DNA of 64,000 bases. Origin: Elephas maximus indicus (lineage: Eukaryota > Chordata > Mammalia > Proboscidea > Elephantidae). Both the position numbers and the translations under genes were made by a program. Below, piece by piece: positions 22,880-34,757 of the stretch; positions within the stretch are counted from its first letter, which is position 1, and every line of letters begins with the position of its first letter. The notes under the pieces are model-generated. The model made no database searches. It saw only the letters and a program-made list of their open reading frames with translations, and was not told where the DNA came from. The stretch is taken from assembly GCF_024166365.1 (NCBI RefSeq), contig NC_064846.1:32695866-32759865 (forward strand), given 5' to 3'.

Positions 22880-23262
22880 TGTATCTTAGTCATCTAGTGC
22901 TTCTATAACAGAAATACCATAAGTGGATGGCTTTAACAAACAGTTTATTCTCTCACAGTCCAGTAGGCTGGAAGACCAGATTCAGGGTGTCAGCTGCAGG
23001 GGAAGGTTTTCTTTGTGTTGGCTCTGGAGAAAAGTCCTTGTTATCAATCTTCCCCTGGACTAGGAGCTTCTCTGTGCAGGAAACGTGGGTCCAAAGGATG
23101 CACTCTGCTCCCGGCGCTGTTTTCTCGGTGGTATGGGGTCCCCCATGTCTCTCTGCTGGCTTCTCTCTTACATATCTCAAAAGAGATTGGCTTAAGACAC
23201 TCTAATCTTGTACATAGCCAAGTTGATAGATATTTTGGGGGGACATAATTCAATCCATGACA
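22880..23262 (-). mobile_element. MaLR-like LTR, minus strand, internally deleted
   Basis: The plus strand starts TGTATCTTAGTCATCTAGTGC and ends CAATCCATGACA, the reverse of the LTR at 727-1234. It is about 130 bp shorter, lacking the ATGATGT-rich middle segment. Short frames over it are chance. Confidence 0.78.
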
Positions 23263-24329
23263 GCTTGATACCACTAGCTTTGGTTGGAAAGCACTTGTAA
23301 TATCAATGTAAACTTTGCTCAAAACAAAAAACAAACGCACAAACAAAAAAAACAAACCCATATTACACATGGCCAGACTCCCTTTTCAGTTCTTATATTT
23401 TCCTGAAATTCTCAATTTCCAAGTTCTTATTCCTGATTTTCCTTTTATTTTCTTCATACAGCCTAGGATGAGTTCTATGGTTTTTACATTTTTCAGTAGC
23501 ATTTCTCAGCCATTTGGAGGTCTTGGGATGTGTTCTGTGCTCACGTTGGCAGCTTCTGAATCTGAAACTCCTCACTGTCGCTTTGACCCTATTTGCTTTC
23601 AATAATACTTTCTTTAGCTTACTCCACCTAGTCTTTCTTGTGGTTTATTAGAAAATACTGTATAGCCCTTTAATTCTTTTATAGTGTGCCTAGATGACAG
23701 TTCCATCTTGCCCAAGTGTCTCTGAAAACCTCTACCAGAGCAACACTGCCCTTTCCCCCACGTTGTAATCTTGATCCTGTGCATGCTAGGTTATGAGCTC
23801 TCTGCTATTCCATGCTGGCGCTGAGATCCCTAACTCAGCCTACAGGAAATTATTTTCTTTGTTGCTTGGATGATATCCTTCAAGTCTTTGTGAGGATGGA
23901 AAATATCATTCCCCCTGAGCCTTCAGGATGTTGTTTGAAAGAATGCTGTTACCTGCCAGGGATATCTGTACAGTAGTTGGACTTTCACCATATGCATTAT
24001 TCATTATTGATCAACCAAATCTAGTCTTGCCTCTTATACCAATAGGCTACTACACAGAAATTTGACTTTGACCCAGAATTCTTCTCTATCAAGGTGTTTG
24101 TTAGTTTGATTCTATCTGAATTATCTCATTATTGACTTACCTAACAATTTAATTGGAGAAGGCTTTGTTTTAATATTTAAAAAGATGGACTGAACATGTT
24201 TTTCTCTTTTACATCCTCAGGATAACAATAATTATTTCACAGAATATCAGTGAATACAACTAGAGTCTATCTCATCTCACTTTGGTCTTATCTACTGCTA
24301 CTTTTTTTGGTTCATATATATATTCAAGG
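23263..24329. other. intergenic sequence, nothing recognised
   Basis: No gene or repeat family recognised. A 96-codon plus frame and a 69-codon minus frame overlap each other without family resemblance. Confidence 0.45.
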
Positions 24330-24482
24330 AAACCCTGGTGGCGTAGTGGTTAAGTGCTATGTCTGCTAACCAAAAGGTCGGCAGTTTGAATCCACCAGGC
24401 GCTCCTTGGAAACTCTGTGGGGCAGTTCTACTCTGTCCTGTAGGGTCGCTATGAGTCAGAATCGACTCGATGGCAATGGGTT
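24330..24482 (+). mobile_element. AfroSINE, short form
   Basis: GGAAACCCTGGTGGCGTAGT head, CTAACCAAAAGGTCGGCAG, tail TCGCTATGAGTCAGAATCGA. It is close to the short-form consensus and so relatively young. ATATAT-like flanks on both sides. Confidence 0.9.
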
Positions 24483-24485
24483 ATA

Positions 24486-25029
24486 TATTATCTAGACTCA
24501 ATATTTCTTCATCTCCAAAAAAGCCTATCTATAACATTTCCTGTCACCTGATACTCTTAAGCACGCAGATTTATTCATTTCTTAAAAAAAAAAAAAAAAA
24601 CAACCGAGCCAGCCATTTTGTAGTGATGGCACTGGGGTTAAGGCACATTCTGCCCAAACGTCAGCATGATTTTCCCACCCTTATTTATAAGAATAAAATT
24701 CTACACTAAAACAAGTAAATAGGCATTTGGAAGTATAGTCACTTATTGTTAAAGTTCATATATTAGATGAGCTTTTAAAAGAAATAAATATTGTACAACT
24801 CGGCATTTTTATTACTAATTCATAAGGTAAGTCTTTTACAAGGACTGCTAGGTTGTAGTCAAAAAACTTTTTTTCTTCTTTTTTGATTTGTCAAACTTTG
24901 GGTCTGGGTCGCTTATGTCTCAGGTGCCAGCTCATCTCTCAGAGTCCAGCTTTCTTCTCTGTCTCAGCCATGGGCGATTTGTTTCCTTGCCTATGCTGTT
25001 TGAGTAGAGCCTAGAGAAGGTCTTGGTTG
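24486..25029. other. intergenic sequence, nothing recognised
   Basis: It contains an A17 tract near 24584-24600 but no recognised element. Confidence 0.4.
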
Positions 25030-25430
25030 ACTTTTTTTTTAGTTGAAAATTTTATCGATATGATCACACATTCACATGTACTTGTAAGAATATGGAGAGA
25101 TCCCTTGTACAGTTTGCCCAATTTCCTCAAATGCTGACAACACAACCAGTATAACATCACAACCAAGATATTGATATGACCCACTAATCTTATTCAGATT
25201 TCTCCAGTGTTACCTGTACCTATTTGTGTGTGCATATTAATTTATATACAATGTGATCAGCTATGTAGGGTTATGTATCCATCACCATAGTTGCAAGACT
25301 GAACAATTACAATATCAAGAGAATCTCTCACGTTGCCCTTTTTGTAACCACACTTCCCTCCCTCTGCCATCCCTCCCCCAGTTCTGGTCTGTCCTCCATT
25401 TCTAAAAATTTGTCATTTCAAAAATGTTAT
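25030..25430 (-). mobile_element. older L1 (L1M-type) 3' region, minus strand
   Basis: GGAGAGATCCCTTGTACAGT, ATCTTATTCAGATTTCTCCA and CACGTTGCCCTTTTTGTAAC match the 3' UTR pattern of mammal-wide L1M elements in reverse. Confidence 0.6.
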
Positions 25431-25606
25431 ATAAATAGACACTTTAAAAAAGTTTTATGCACTTAGAGTGAGAAACATATGCAGTGCTATAGTATTTCAA
25501 GAAGGGTAAAAGCTCTCTGGTATTTTTTACTCAATTGGAAGGAAAATATTTCCCACCAGTGGAGTAACAAAAGAGTAAAATTGACCCACTCTATTATTTT
25601 GGTGAA

Positions 25607-25783
25607 GCCCTGGTGGCGCAGTGGTTAAGAGCTCGGCTGCTAACCAAAATGTCGGCAGTTGGATCCACCAGCTGCTCCTTGGAAACTCTATGGGGCAGTT
25701 CTACCTTGTCCTATAGGGTCGCCAGGAGCCGGAACCGACCTGATGGCAACGAGTTCGGGTTTTTTTTGGTTTTGTTTTGTTTT
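25607..25783 (+). mobile_element. AfroSINE, short form
   Basis: Head GCCCTGGTGGCGCAGTGG, tail GGTCGCCAGGAGCCGGAACC. Flanks TATTATTTTGGTGAAG (ending 25606) and TATTACTCTGGTGAAG (25784-25799) form a 16-bp duplication with two mismatches. Confidence 0.9.
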
Positions 25784-25804
25784 ATTACTCTGGTGAAGTT
25801 CTAG

Positions 25805-26950
25805 TTTAGTGATGGTAACTGAAACCCCTTAGTAATGGGCACTGCTTCAAGTATTGGTTTCTAAAAAAGGAGACCTCCCAGCTCCTTAGGTAGTGCAGAC
25901 AAAGCTTTGAGGGGCACGCTGAAACAAACCTTTTCCCTGAGATTCATATATCGAAATGGTCACACATACTGATCAATGACAGAATTCAAACCTAACTTAA
26001 GAAAAAGGCTTGATTTATACTCACAGTCTTATATTGCATCTTAGAACCAAGCATTCAGATTCTTTGGGACTACCAGAAAAATGTGCTTTCTTTGAACATA
26101 AAGATGCCACTGCAGATCCAAGGCCATTAGGTTGTTTTTCCAGTAATGGGGAGGGAGGCTACATTCTCTTGCTTCCTGCTCTCAAAAGGAGTTTGCGGGA
26201 AGTCTGAACCTGGCTAGGGGGGTCAATGGTTCTTTTCTCATGTGTCCTCAATTGGCTTTGTTCTAGGCTTCCCCTTACTACCTGGAGAGATTAGGCTGTC
26301 GTCACAACTTCTTGCTTGCATTTTCCCTCTTGTTTCCTGCTTGGCCAATCCCAGCCCTATCCCTCCCCCAATTCAACGACTCCACATTCTGATTTCAGCG
26401 TCTCTTTTCTTCTCCTGCTGTGGAGTCATCTAAAGAATTTCACCTGCTGTGTGTTTCCAACAAGCCAATTAAAATGAGGTGGGGGTGTCCTGCAGGAAAG
26501 ACAGAAGAGGAGTGAAAACAGCAAACAAAAAATTACCAAGTATTCAGCAAAGCAAAGAAGGGCTTCCTGTTAGGTTTCAATGAAGCCATTGAGCTGATCT
26601 TTTACAATCCTTTGAGATTGTACTCAGAGTGGAGACGAGTGAGCCAATTGAAGTTGAAAAATTGAGAAATGAAACGTAGAGAGTGATCTGGAAAACGTAA
26701 CTCCCCACAAGGAAAGACTTTAAGGATCCTGAAGCCCTAAGGCTTAAGAGTACTTACTGTGATCGTGGGCTGCATTCTATTTTAAACGCAACCGGTTATC
26801 AGGGACTAAATTAATGTAGTAGTAACTTGAGAACAAAGAAAACCTACCTGAGCTGGGTCATTTCGAATACCTATTAAAGAGTGAGTGGAGAAAGCTAGTC
26901 TGAGAGACTCAGTGCAGTGTGTAATTATGCACTTTGAAAGCACGGTGCTT
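25805..26950. other. intergenic sequence, nothing recognised
   Basis: About 1.1 kb of mixed-composition sequence without recognised repeats, one of the longest repeat-free stretches of the intergenic half. No CpG island or coding signature is seen. Confidence 0.45.
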
Positions 26951-26954
26951 CCAT

Positions 26955-27125
26955 GGGTCTCAAAACACATTATCGATTTTAATGATTTTTCGTAACTCCT
27001 CTGTGAGACTATTATTCTTCTCTTTAGACAGATGAAGAAACTGAGACAGAGAGGTTACCAGGCGCCTTCAGTCACACCATGAGTCATCTGCTGAGTTGCT
27101 CCTATTCCCGCCTTGTCATTTGAGT
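26955..27125 (-). mobile_element. MIR SINE, minus strand
   Basis: GATGAAGAAACTGAGACAGAG followed by AGGTTACC and TCAGTCACACCATGAGT is the MIR core in reverse. Confidence 0.6.
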
Positions 27126-27837
27126 AATAACGCTTCAGCAGTACTTGGAGTGAATTTTGGCTTCCAATTTCTGTTTGGAGACAAGCAAGGCTGACATTCC
27201 TTTTAAGATGGAATGCTGTTTGAAGACTTATTCAATGAATGTGTATAGAAACGTATTAAAATATTATTCAAGACACACGCCAGCACACACCTATAAGCCC
27301 ATGGCCTAACAGCGCAATGGGGTCCTTTCTTCCTCTATCATTAACCTGGCATAGAAAACAAAACACAAACAAATACATCACATATAATCATAAAGCTTTA
27401 GCATCTGGAACGGCCTTCAACAACCTCAAATTATGCCACTTTGGTCGCACCACTTTCCTGAAACCTACCCCAATTAATGGGCCACACCCTTATTTGTCCT
27501 TTCGTGTTCCCTAAGTAATGACAGTCTATACCACACAATCTAGTATCACACTGTATTTACATCTTTTGTTCCTTTGATTTTTTTGTGTTGAACAACACAA
27601 TGGTTACCAAGGGCCCTTGAGTTAGGTTAACAGTGCTGGAATACCTTGTGAATAATGTGTGTAAACTTCTTCCTGCTAAGACTGTAAAACTACAGGAGGC
27701 CCCAGCCTGGGTCTTATTTTCTTATATTATTACCTCCCAGAATTTCTGGGTACACAACACACTGTTGGCTTGATTTAATGGAATTAAGAGACATAAGTGA
27801 AGGCCAACAATGAAGTGAAACAAAGTTTCCTTAAACT
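27126..27837. other. intergenic sequence, possible L2 remnant
   Basis: The part at 27400-27540 (CTGAAACCTACCCCAATTAAT) has the look of L2 near its 3' end, but I cannot set limits. The rest is unrecognised. Confidence 0.3.
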
Positions 27838-27847
27838 CATTAAACAA

Positions 27848-28014
27848 AAATCAAAATCCCATTGCTGTGGAGTCAATTTCGACACATAGTCACCCTCCAG
27901 GACAGGGCAGAACTGCTCCATAGGGTTTCCAGGGAGTGGCTGGTGGATTCGAACTGAACTGCTGATCTTTTGGCTAGCAGCCCTAACTCTTAACCACTGT
28001 GCCACCAGAGCTCC
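27848..28014 (-). mobile_element. AfroSINE, short form, minus strand
   Basis: Full element in reverse with a perfect 10-bp target duplication, CATTAAACAA, at 27838-27847 and 28015-28024. Confidence 0.92.
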
Positions 28015-28429
28015 CATTAAACAAGGTGGCTTCATTTGAATATATATTTCAAAAAAAAGGAAACTATGTGAAACCTGTATTTTATCCAGCCCCACCAAAG
28101 GCTTACAACAGGTGATGGTTGCTTGGTGAATGAATATCCTTTCCCTTATCCCTCAATGTACCTCACCAATCATGCTTTAGAAAATAGCTTACTGGTGTCC
28201 CACTCAGAAATTCAAAACTCATCATATGAGCTAATGAATTTCTTTGATTTGTGGGGATATTAAGAGATCATATTTATCCTAAATGTGTACTCAAGGAGAC
28301 CTAAGAGACCTAGTGCATATAAAGTTAAGAGCCCTGTTGACTGATCTCATCCATGTTTGGACCTCTCAAAGACTCCATTTTTAGTTCTCCACTTTCTCAA
28401 TTCTGAGTTCTGGAGTGCTGCTCTATCAG

Positions 28430-28633
28430 CCAGCACTGCCTTCCTCCAACCCCTTGACTGTTTGACTATTTCAAGGGCCTCTTCTTTCAGGAAACCACCC
28501 CTAAGAGCCTCCCCAAACAGTTTTAAATTAAATACAGCTTTTATTGCTCCCCAGTGCTCTATGGCAAACGGACTTCCTAGCATCTAGCACAGAACTTGGC
28601 ACGGAGTAGGTGCTTAATAAATGTTTGTTTCAA
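28430..28633 (+). mobile_element. L2 3' end
   Basis: It contains GGCACGGAGTAGGTGCTTAA followed by TAAATGTTTGTTT, the L2 terminus, preceded by a CCACCCCTAAGAGCCTCCCC block. An impure ATTC-rich tract follows at 28733-28775. Confidence 0.7.
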
Positions 28634-29261
28634 AAAAAAAAAAGAAAGAAATTTGTAGGAAATCAGTATTGATTGTAAATTGTATATTTGTCAATGCAGT
28701 TTTTAGATGGGGAAGTTTTCCCACTCTGCTTATTTATTCATTTGTTCATTCACTCTTTCACTCATTCATCTATCTACTCAACAAAAATGAACTCAGGGCC
28801 TACTAATGGGAACACAGTGATGAGGGAGGCGCAATCTCTGACCTCCAAATTTGCCTTGGCAATGTAGTGAAAAGTTCCCTTTCATATTTCCACATTCTTG
28901 AGATCAGAAATATAGTTATAAATTTTAATTTTCAAATTACTTTAATTTTTTGAGTTGAGTAGGTATGCTAAGGACCACATAGACTCATTATTTCTAATTT
29001 GGTTTGGTGGTTTGGTATCATATAGCCAGTCAGATCTAGCCATCCAAAAAGAACCTGGATTTGGATGCACATACTCTAAGTTCAGACAGCAAGGCAGCCA
29101 GTTCAGCTAATTCATGCCAAAAATTAGTTAGAAACAGTTTCACTGCCTATAAGAACAGCTTGATTGGTGATTCACCATATGATTTGGGTGAATCACATAA
29201 CCTCTATGTCTGGGGCTCTTCATCTGTAAATTACAGAGATGCCAGGAACATAATGACTGAG

Positions 29262-29400
29262 AAACACAATGGTATAGTCCAAGGAGTACCAGTCCAGAAG
29301 TCAGAGGGCTTGTTCTCCCTCTGCCCCTATGTATCTATCTATATGACCTTGGACAAGTCACTTAACCCGTTCTGTGGCTATTTCATTATCTCCAAAAATA
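29262..29400 (+). mobile_element. MIR SINE
   Basis: The core ATGACCTTGGACAAGTCACT with TTAACCCGTTCTG and CATTATCTCC follows the MIR core order. Confidence 0.7.
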
Positions 29401-29454
29401 TTATAAACTCTGCTCATTTCAGAGGGATATTATAAAATAAGGTAGCTAAAAGCA

Positions 29455-29768
29455 CTTTTGTTTTGGAAGAAGTACAACCAGAATGCTCCTTGGAAGCAAG
29501 GATGGCAAGACTGCATCTCGCATACTTTGGATATGTTGTCAGGAGGGATCCGTCCCTGGAGAAGGACATCATGCTTGGCAGAGTACAGGGTCAGCGGAAA
29601 AGAGGAAGACCCTCAATGAGGTGGATTGACACAGTGGCTACAACAATGGGTTCAAGCATAGCAATTGTGAAGACGGCCCAGGACCGGGCAGTGTTTTCAT
29701 TTCTGTTGTGCATAGAGTTGCTAGGAGTCAGAACCGACTTGACGGCACCTAACACCAACAACAAAAAT
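29455..29768 (+). mobile_element. RTE LINE 3' end with readable ORF terminus
   Basis: One frame reads the C-terminal end of an RTE/BovB-type reverse transcriptase polyprotein: RRDPSLEKDIMLGRVQGQRK, then RGRPSMRWIDTV, then the AQDRAVF block. It is followed by the untranslated tail GTTGCTAGGAGTCAGAACCG, ACGGCACCTAACACCAACAA. The tail is shared with the AfroSINEs, which identifies RTE as their likely mobilising partner. Confidence 0.85.
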
Positions 29769-29870
29769 GCTTTGAAAAGTATAATTTTAGAGGTATTGTG
29801 TAAATTGACATCACTACCATATACCAAGGGATCCTTTGGGAATATAAACTATTGTCCCTAAATGTATATA

Positions 29871-30171
29871 CCGGGGTAGTGGTGGTTCAGTGGTAGAATT
29901 TTTGCCTCCCATGTGGAAGACCTAGGTTCAATTCCTGGCCAGCACACCTTAAGCACAGTTACCACCTGTCTGTCAGTGGAGGCTTGCTTGTTGCTATGAC
30001 GCTGAGTGGGTTTCAGTGGCGCTTCCAGACTAAGACAAACTAGGAAGAAAGGCCTGGCGATCTATTGCTGAAAATCAGCCAGTGAAAACCCTATGGATCA
30101 CAATGGCCCAATCCCGTTGTGCATGGGGTCGCCATGAGTTGAGGGCTGACTTGAGGGCACTTAACAACAAC
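29871..30171 (+). mobile_element. tRNA-Gly-derived SINE with RTE-like tail
   Basis: The head GTGGTTCAGTGGTAGAATTTTTGCCTCC (here in two parts, 29882-29909) and the B-box phrase GGTTCAATTCC followed by TGGCCA are close to a glycine tRNA. A 200-bp body follows, ending in the RTE-style tail GTCGCCATGAGTTGAGG...CACTTAACAACAAC. AAATGTATA occurs at 29860-29868 and 30172-30180 as the target duplication. It differs in head and body from the main SINE family here. Confidence 0.85.
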
Positions 30172-30481
30172 AAATGTATACACATTCATAGCTATAAATG
30201 TATTATACATCCATCTTTGCACATGTTAGAAAATAGAGCTGACCTGATCACCTAAGTAAATCTATTTGAGAGCCACCTGAATAGCAGGGTTTATGGATAC
30301 AATTTCCACAATTGTGCACAGCAGAGATTTCTCCAATTATCTCAGAGCCATTACGCATATACTTCTGATTTAAAGAAAAGGAATAACCACATAGAGAGTA
30401 AAAGGAAAAGACAGTGTATGTAAAGGTTTTTGAGAGTCATCGAATGGTCGAGAAACCATGTAAGTGAATTTCGTCACTCTA

Positions 30482-30687
30482 AACCAAAAAAAAAAAAAAA
30501 AACTCTGTTGCCATGGAGTCGATTCCGACTCATAGCGACCCTATAGGACAGAGCACTGCCCCATAGAGTTTCCAAGGCTGTAAACTTTACCACAGCAGAC
30601 CGCCACATCTTTGTCCCTCAGAGCAGCTGGTGGGTTTGAACCGTGGACCTTTTGGTTAGCAGCCAAGCACTCAACCATTGCACCACC
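30482..30687 (-). mobile_element. AfroSINE, long form, minus strand
   Basis: A tail in A's at the left, then CTCTGTTGCCATGGAGTCGA, the long-form middle segment, and a head in reverse. Target duplication TCGTCACTCTA (30471-30481) / TCATCACTCTA (30688-30698). Confidence 0.9.
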
Positions 30688-30814
30688 TCATCACTCTACA
30701 ACCCTGATTAATCAGACATTGGTCTGTGACTTTTTCATTTTGTATGAAACTAACCTGTAATTAGTCTACTAAACTCTAATTAGAGGAATGATTCTTCAAG
30801 CTTATATAGGGCTC

Positions 30815-30905
30815 ATACTTTTTGAAGCTCTTTCATGTACATTTTCTCATACGATCCTTACAACAATCCTCTGAGGTAGGCGGAGCAGGAATTATTATCC
30901 GTATG
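30815..30905 (-). mobile_element. MIR fragment, minus strand
   Basis: CATACGATCCTTACAACAAT then CCTCTGAGGTAGG and ATTATTATCC is the 3' part of MIR in reverse. Confidence 0.6.
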
Positions 30906-32725
30906 TGTTAATATTTTTATGTTCCGCTTCCTATAACTGATCAAATATTCCTTTTGACTCATACTTAATATAGGTCTTTTAAAAAAATTCTTATGGATCA
31001 CTTAAGAATATAATGTACTGAAAAGATGACAGCAGAAAACCAAGAAAGGTCTGAGACCAACAGAGTATCCTTTTTAGTAATCAGAGGATAAGGGAAAAAA
31101 AAATCTGGTTGAAAGAAAAACAGGTTTTTCCAGATGATTTAGATCATTCTCTTAATGATTAACACAGACCTTTGTTAAATTTCTACTAAAAAATCCATGT
31201 ACAGTGTTTGTTTAATGAAAAAGTGATTTGTCGCAAACTTTACTTCACAGGATGAATTTGATGGGGAGAGATCTGGGGTCTTTTGTTTTTAACCTAAGGC
31301 CCTTTGAAACGTCAGTTAAGTGTTCATGAACATACCCATGCTTTTCCCCCTTTTATCCTCAACACAGTTGTCAGTAATCTGGCAGAAGCAGAGGCTAACC
31401 TCTGCCAAACAAAATTCCAATATTTAATGAGAAAATACATTTTTGATGCCTTAGCCAGAAATGCAAAGCCTATTATATAAGCTCATGGAATTAAAAAGAA
31501 AGCCGTAGTACCTAGTAATGGAATACAGCTTAAGTAACACCACACACACACTTAAAGGAAAATTACTCTCAAAATAAAAGGTTATGTAACAAATGGATAG
31601 CTATAATTCTGTATGCAAAATACATTATTTGGAATGGTAAATTCTTTTGAAAGAATTAAGATTTTGAAGCAAGATCACTGTTTAAATACATATTACCTCA
31701 ATTAATTATATACCTTAGCCTTTCTTTGCAGATATCAAGTCTTCTGGGAAATCAAAAGGGGGAAAATAACAAAATTTGGTTTCTCTCGGGTTCTTATTAC
31801 TGAGTCCTTATTTGTTTATAACCGGTATTGTTCCCATATTTATTCATAAGCCTAAAGCAACAAGGATAGGTCCATGCAGAAGATTTCTTCATGCTGTCAT
31901 CATTAATTACGGTGGATATAGGGTCTGGAACTAAATTAAACAGAATAATATTGAAAAAAAAAAACAAAAAACACTAAGCAGACCAAATCTATAGAAAGCC
32001 AAACGACTAGACTGAGCAGGTAGTTGTTATAAGCTAACCAGCACGGGGAGGCGGGGGGAAGAAAACTACATCCATTGAGTGACTCTCGTCTAGCCTCATC
32101 TACCTTAAGATTTTTATTTTGGTCCCAGTAGAGACCAAAACAGACATATGAATGTGGATTTATACAACTCTGAAAGTCTTTAGAGGCCTAAGACCTCTAC
32201 ACAGTTTTTCCTGGTTCTTTTGTGCCAGTTACTTAAAAAATTTCAGAACTTCAAAAAAAAATTCAGAGCTGCCAATTATAAACGAGAGAGGTTGACCCCT
32301 TCCAACTCTGAAATTCGATGATTCTAGATTAACTGCTGCATTTCACTGAAGCTTCAGCTCTAAGTGCAGGTCTGCTCTGTACAATTTCAACTGGTTGCTA
32401 TAGCACTAGCACTTATGAGTGACTCTTCAAATACTTAACTCTTTCATTGCATGGTTTGAGGCCAGTTTAATGGCAATGAGCAATGTGGAATTATTCTGAA
32501 CTCAGCAGTGAAAGGTTGAAGAATGATTCTTATTACAAAGTTCAAAGAGTACTCTGTGCAAAAAAGTTTTGTTTAAGCAGGAGAATCATAAGGGACTTTT
32601 CATGATGTTCCATCTTATGCCTCCATATTTTGGTAGCTCGAGAAAATGCAGGACTGTATCAGCAATGAGCTATAGAGAAAAATAAGACAGGTGATGGTGA
32701 TACTCATTTTTTTTTTATATCAGTT
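30906..32725. other. intergenic sequence, nothing recognised
   Basis: About 1.8 kb without a gene. A short MIR3-like phrase (CCTTCCAACTCTGAAATTC) occurs near 32298. Otherwise unrecognised. Confidence 0.4.
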
Positions 32726-32726
32726 T

Positions 32727-32900
32727 GGGAAACCCTGGTGGCTTAGTGGTTGAGCGCTACGGCTGCTAACCAAAAGGTTGGCAGTTTGAGTCCACCAGGT
32801 ACTCCTTGGAAACCATATGGGGCAGTTCTACTCTGTCCTACAAGGTCACTATGAGTCGGAATCGATTCGATGGCAATGGGTTTTTGTTTTTTTTTCTGTT
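32727..32900 (+). mobile_element. AfroSINE, short form
   Basis: Head GGAAACCCTGGTGGCTTAGT, tail TCACTATGAGTCGGAATCGA. Flanks TATATCAGTTT and TACATCAATTT look like a diverged target duplication. Confidence 0.85.
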
Positions 32901-32967
32901 TACATCAATTTGATTTAGAGGTTTCAGCCGTTAATTTCTTTCTGGATTCAGACCTAATACCATATTC

Positions 32968-33950
32968 CAGTGTTTTCAAACTTTAGCCTGTATCAGAGTT
33001 ACCTAGAAGGCTTGTTAAAGTTTCTGATTCACAATACTGGGGAAGCCAGCACAACTTGTCCAAGGCTCCATAGACACATCCAAATTCCCTTTGAGGGACC
33101 AAATTATTGGGTTGAGGGCTGTGGGGACCACGGTCTGGTGGAACAACTATCTCAATTGGTGTAACGCAGTTTATAAGGAACATGTTCTACATTCTACTTT
33201 GGTGAGTAGCATCTGGGGTCTTAAAAGCCTATGAGTGGCCATCTAGGATACTCCACTGGTCTCACCCTTTCAGGAGCAAGGGAGAACGAAGAAAACTAAA
33301 GACACAAGGAAAAGATTAGTCCAAAGGACTAACAGACCACAACTACCATAGCCTCCATCAGACTGAGCCCAGCACAACTAGATGGTGCCCAGCTACTACC
33401 ACTGATTGCTCTGACAGGGATCACAATAGAGGGTCCCAGACAGAGCTGGAGAAAAATGTAGAACAAAATTCTAACTCACAAAAAAAGACCAGACTTTCTG
33501 GTCTGACAGAGACTGGAGAAACCCTGAGAGTATGGCCCCCAGACACTCTTTCAGCTCAGTAACGAAGGCACTCCTGAGGTTCAACCTTTAGCCAAAGATT
33601 AGACAGGACCATAAAACAAGACTAAAGGGGCACACCAGCCCAGGGGCAAGGACTAGAAGGCAGGAGGTGACAGGAAAGTTCGTAATAGGAAACCCAAGAT
33701 CAAGAAGGGAGAGTGTTGAGATGTCGTGGGGTTGTTAACCAATGTCATAAAACAATATATGCACCAACTGTTTAATGAGAAGCTAGTTTGTTCTGTAAAA
33801 CTTCATCTAAAGTACAATTTAAAAAATTGCAAACAAAAAATAGTTTCTGATTCAGTAGGTCTGAGGTGGGGCCTCAGAATTCCCATTTCTAAGAAGTTCC
33901 CAGGTGATGCTGATGCTGCTGGTCCCAGGACATACTTTTGAGAACCACTG
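32968..33950 (+). mobile_element. MER5-like hAT element split by an L1
   Basis: It starts CAGTGTTTTCAAACTTTAGC and ends TTTTGAGAACCACTG, the MER5-type hAT terminal inverted repeats, with AGTTTCTGATTCA of the body duplicated around the L1 at 33032-33841. Confidence 0.75.
33032..33841 (+). mobile_element. L1 3' UTR insertion with target duplication
   Basis: It carries the L1 3' UTR order (GTGGGGACCACGGTCTGGTG, GCATCTGGGGTCTTAAAAGC, GATGGTGCCCAGCTACTACC, a terminal stretch with CATCTAAAGTACAATTT). It is 5' truncated and codes nothing. The 13-bp duplication AGTTTCTGATTCA lies at 33019-33031 and 33842-33854. Confidence 0.88.
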
Positions 33951-34334
33951 GGTATGTATGCAGCATGCAGTTAACTTTTAATAGATAAAAAAAATACCCA
34001 ACTTTAAATAGATACAACTGATAAACTACCAAAATCAAATAGTGAGAATGTGGTTTAAATGTTTGTAAAATGACAGTATCAGTTTTGGGGGATTTTTCTT
34101 AATCTTCAAATAAGGAAAAGGTAGATTACGGTTGACTTTAATTCTTGTTTAGAGATGGCCACTAAAATTCAGCAATGTAGTTGTGAGTTACAAATTCACA
34201 TTTACGTAAGTTTCTGATCTGTTGGAGATACATGAGGTATTAACAGGCAAATGACAATATCTATGATTTGCTTTAGAATATGCTAGCAAGAAAAAAAAAG
34301 TCCTAGATGAAACAAGGTTTAGCAAAATATTGAT

Positions 34335-34428
34335 AATTGTTGAAGCTGAGTGATGAGTACCATGGGGTTTATTATACTTTCCTTGCTACTCTTGTGTAAG
34401 TTTGAAGATTTCCATAAAAGAAAGCTTT
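34335..34428 (+). mobile_element. older L1 3' terminus fragment
   Basis: TTGTTGAAGCTGAGTGATGA then TTTATTATACTTTCC and GAAGATTTCCATAAAAG follow the pattern of L1M-type 3' ends. A second copy lies at 47265-47375. Confidence 0.5.
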
Positions 34429-34714
34429 GAAAATTCACACCCTTTGTCAATATTGATAGTTGACCTGTAAGAAATCCGGACTACATTTAAGACAAGGTTT
34501 TTATGTTACCTCTCAGATAACAGCGTTAATAACATTGTCAAGGATTTACCATAGACTAGGCCTGAAATACAACTCTTAGGAACTTCCAGTGTGGGTAGGA
34601 AGGAGTCTTGGTGGCACAGTGGTTGAGAACTTGGCTGCTAAATGAAAGGTCGGCGATCAAACTCACCAGCTGCTCCGCGGGAGAAAGATATGGCAGTCTG
34701 CTTCAGTAAAGATT

Positions 34715-34757
34715 AAACCAAAAACCAAACCCGTTGCCATCAGTCAAAGGCTCCTCT
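34715..34757 (-). mobile_element. miniature, internally deleted SINE insertion
   Basis: On the minus strand the insert is the first 6 or so bases of the SINE head (GGAGCC) joined to its last 30 (ATGGCAACGGGTTTGGTTTT), with all of the middle missing. The flanks repeat GTAAAGATT (34706-34714 and about 34758-34766), so it arrived by retroposition as a short molecule or was trimmed later. Confidence 0.7.

Noticed and set aside
29463..29861. 132-codon ORF as a host gene
   Set aside because: It has the C-terminal motif of RTE/BovB-type LINE polyproteins followed by the RTE tail.
29880..29945. Functional tRNA-Gly gene
   Set aside because: The anticodon arm is altered, and the unit continues into a SINE body and an RTE-like tail.
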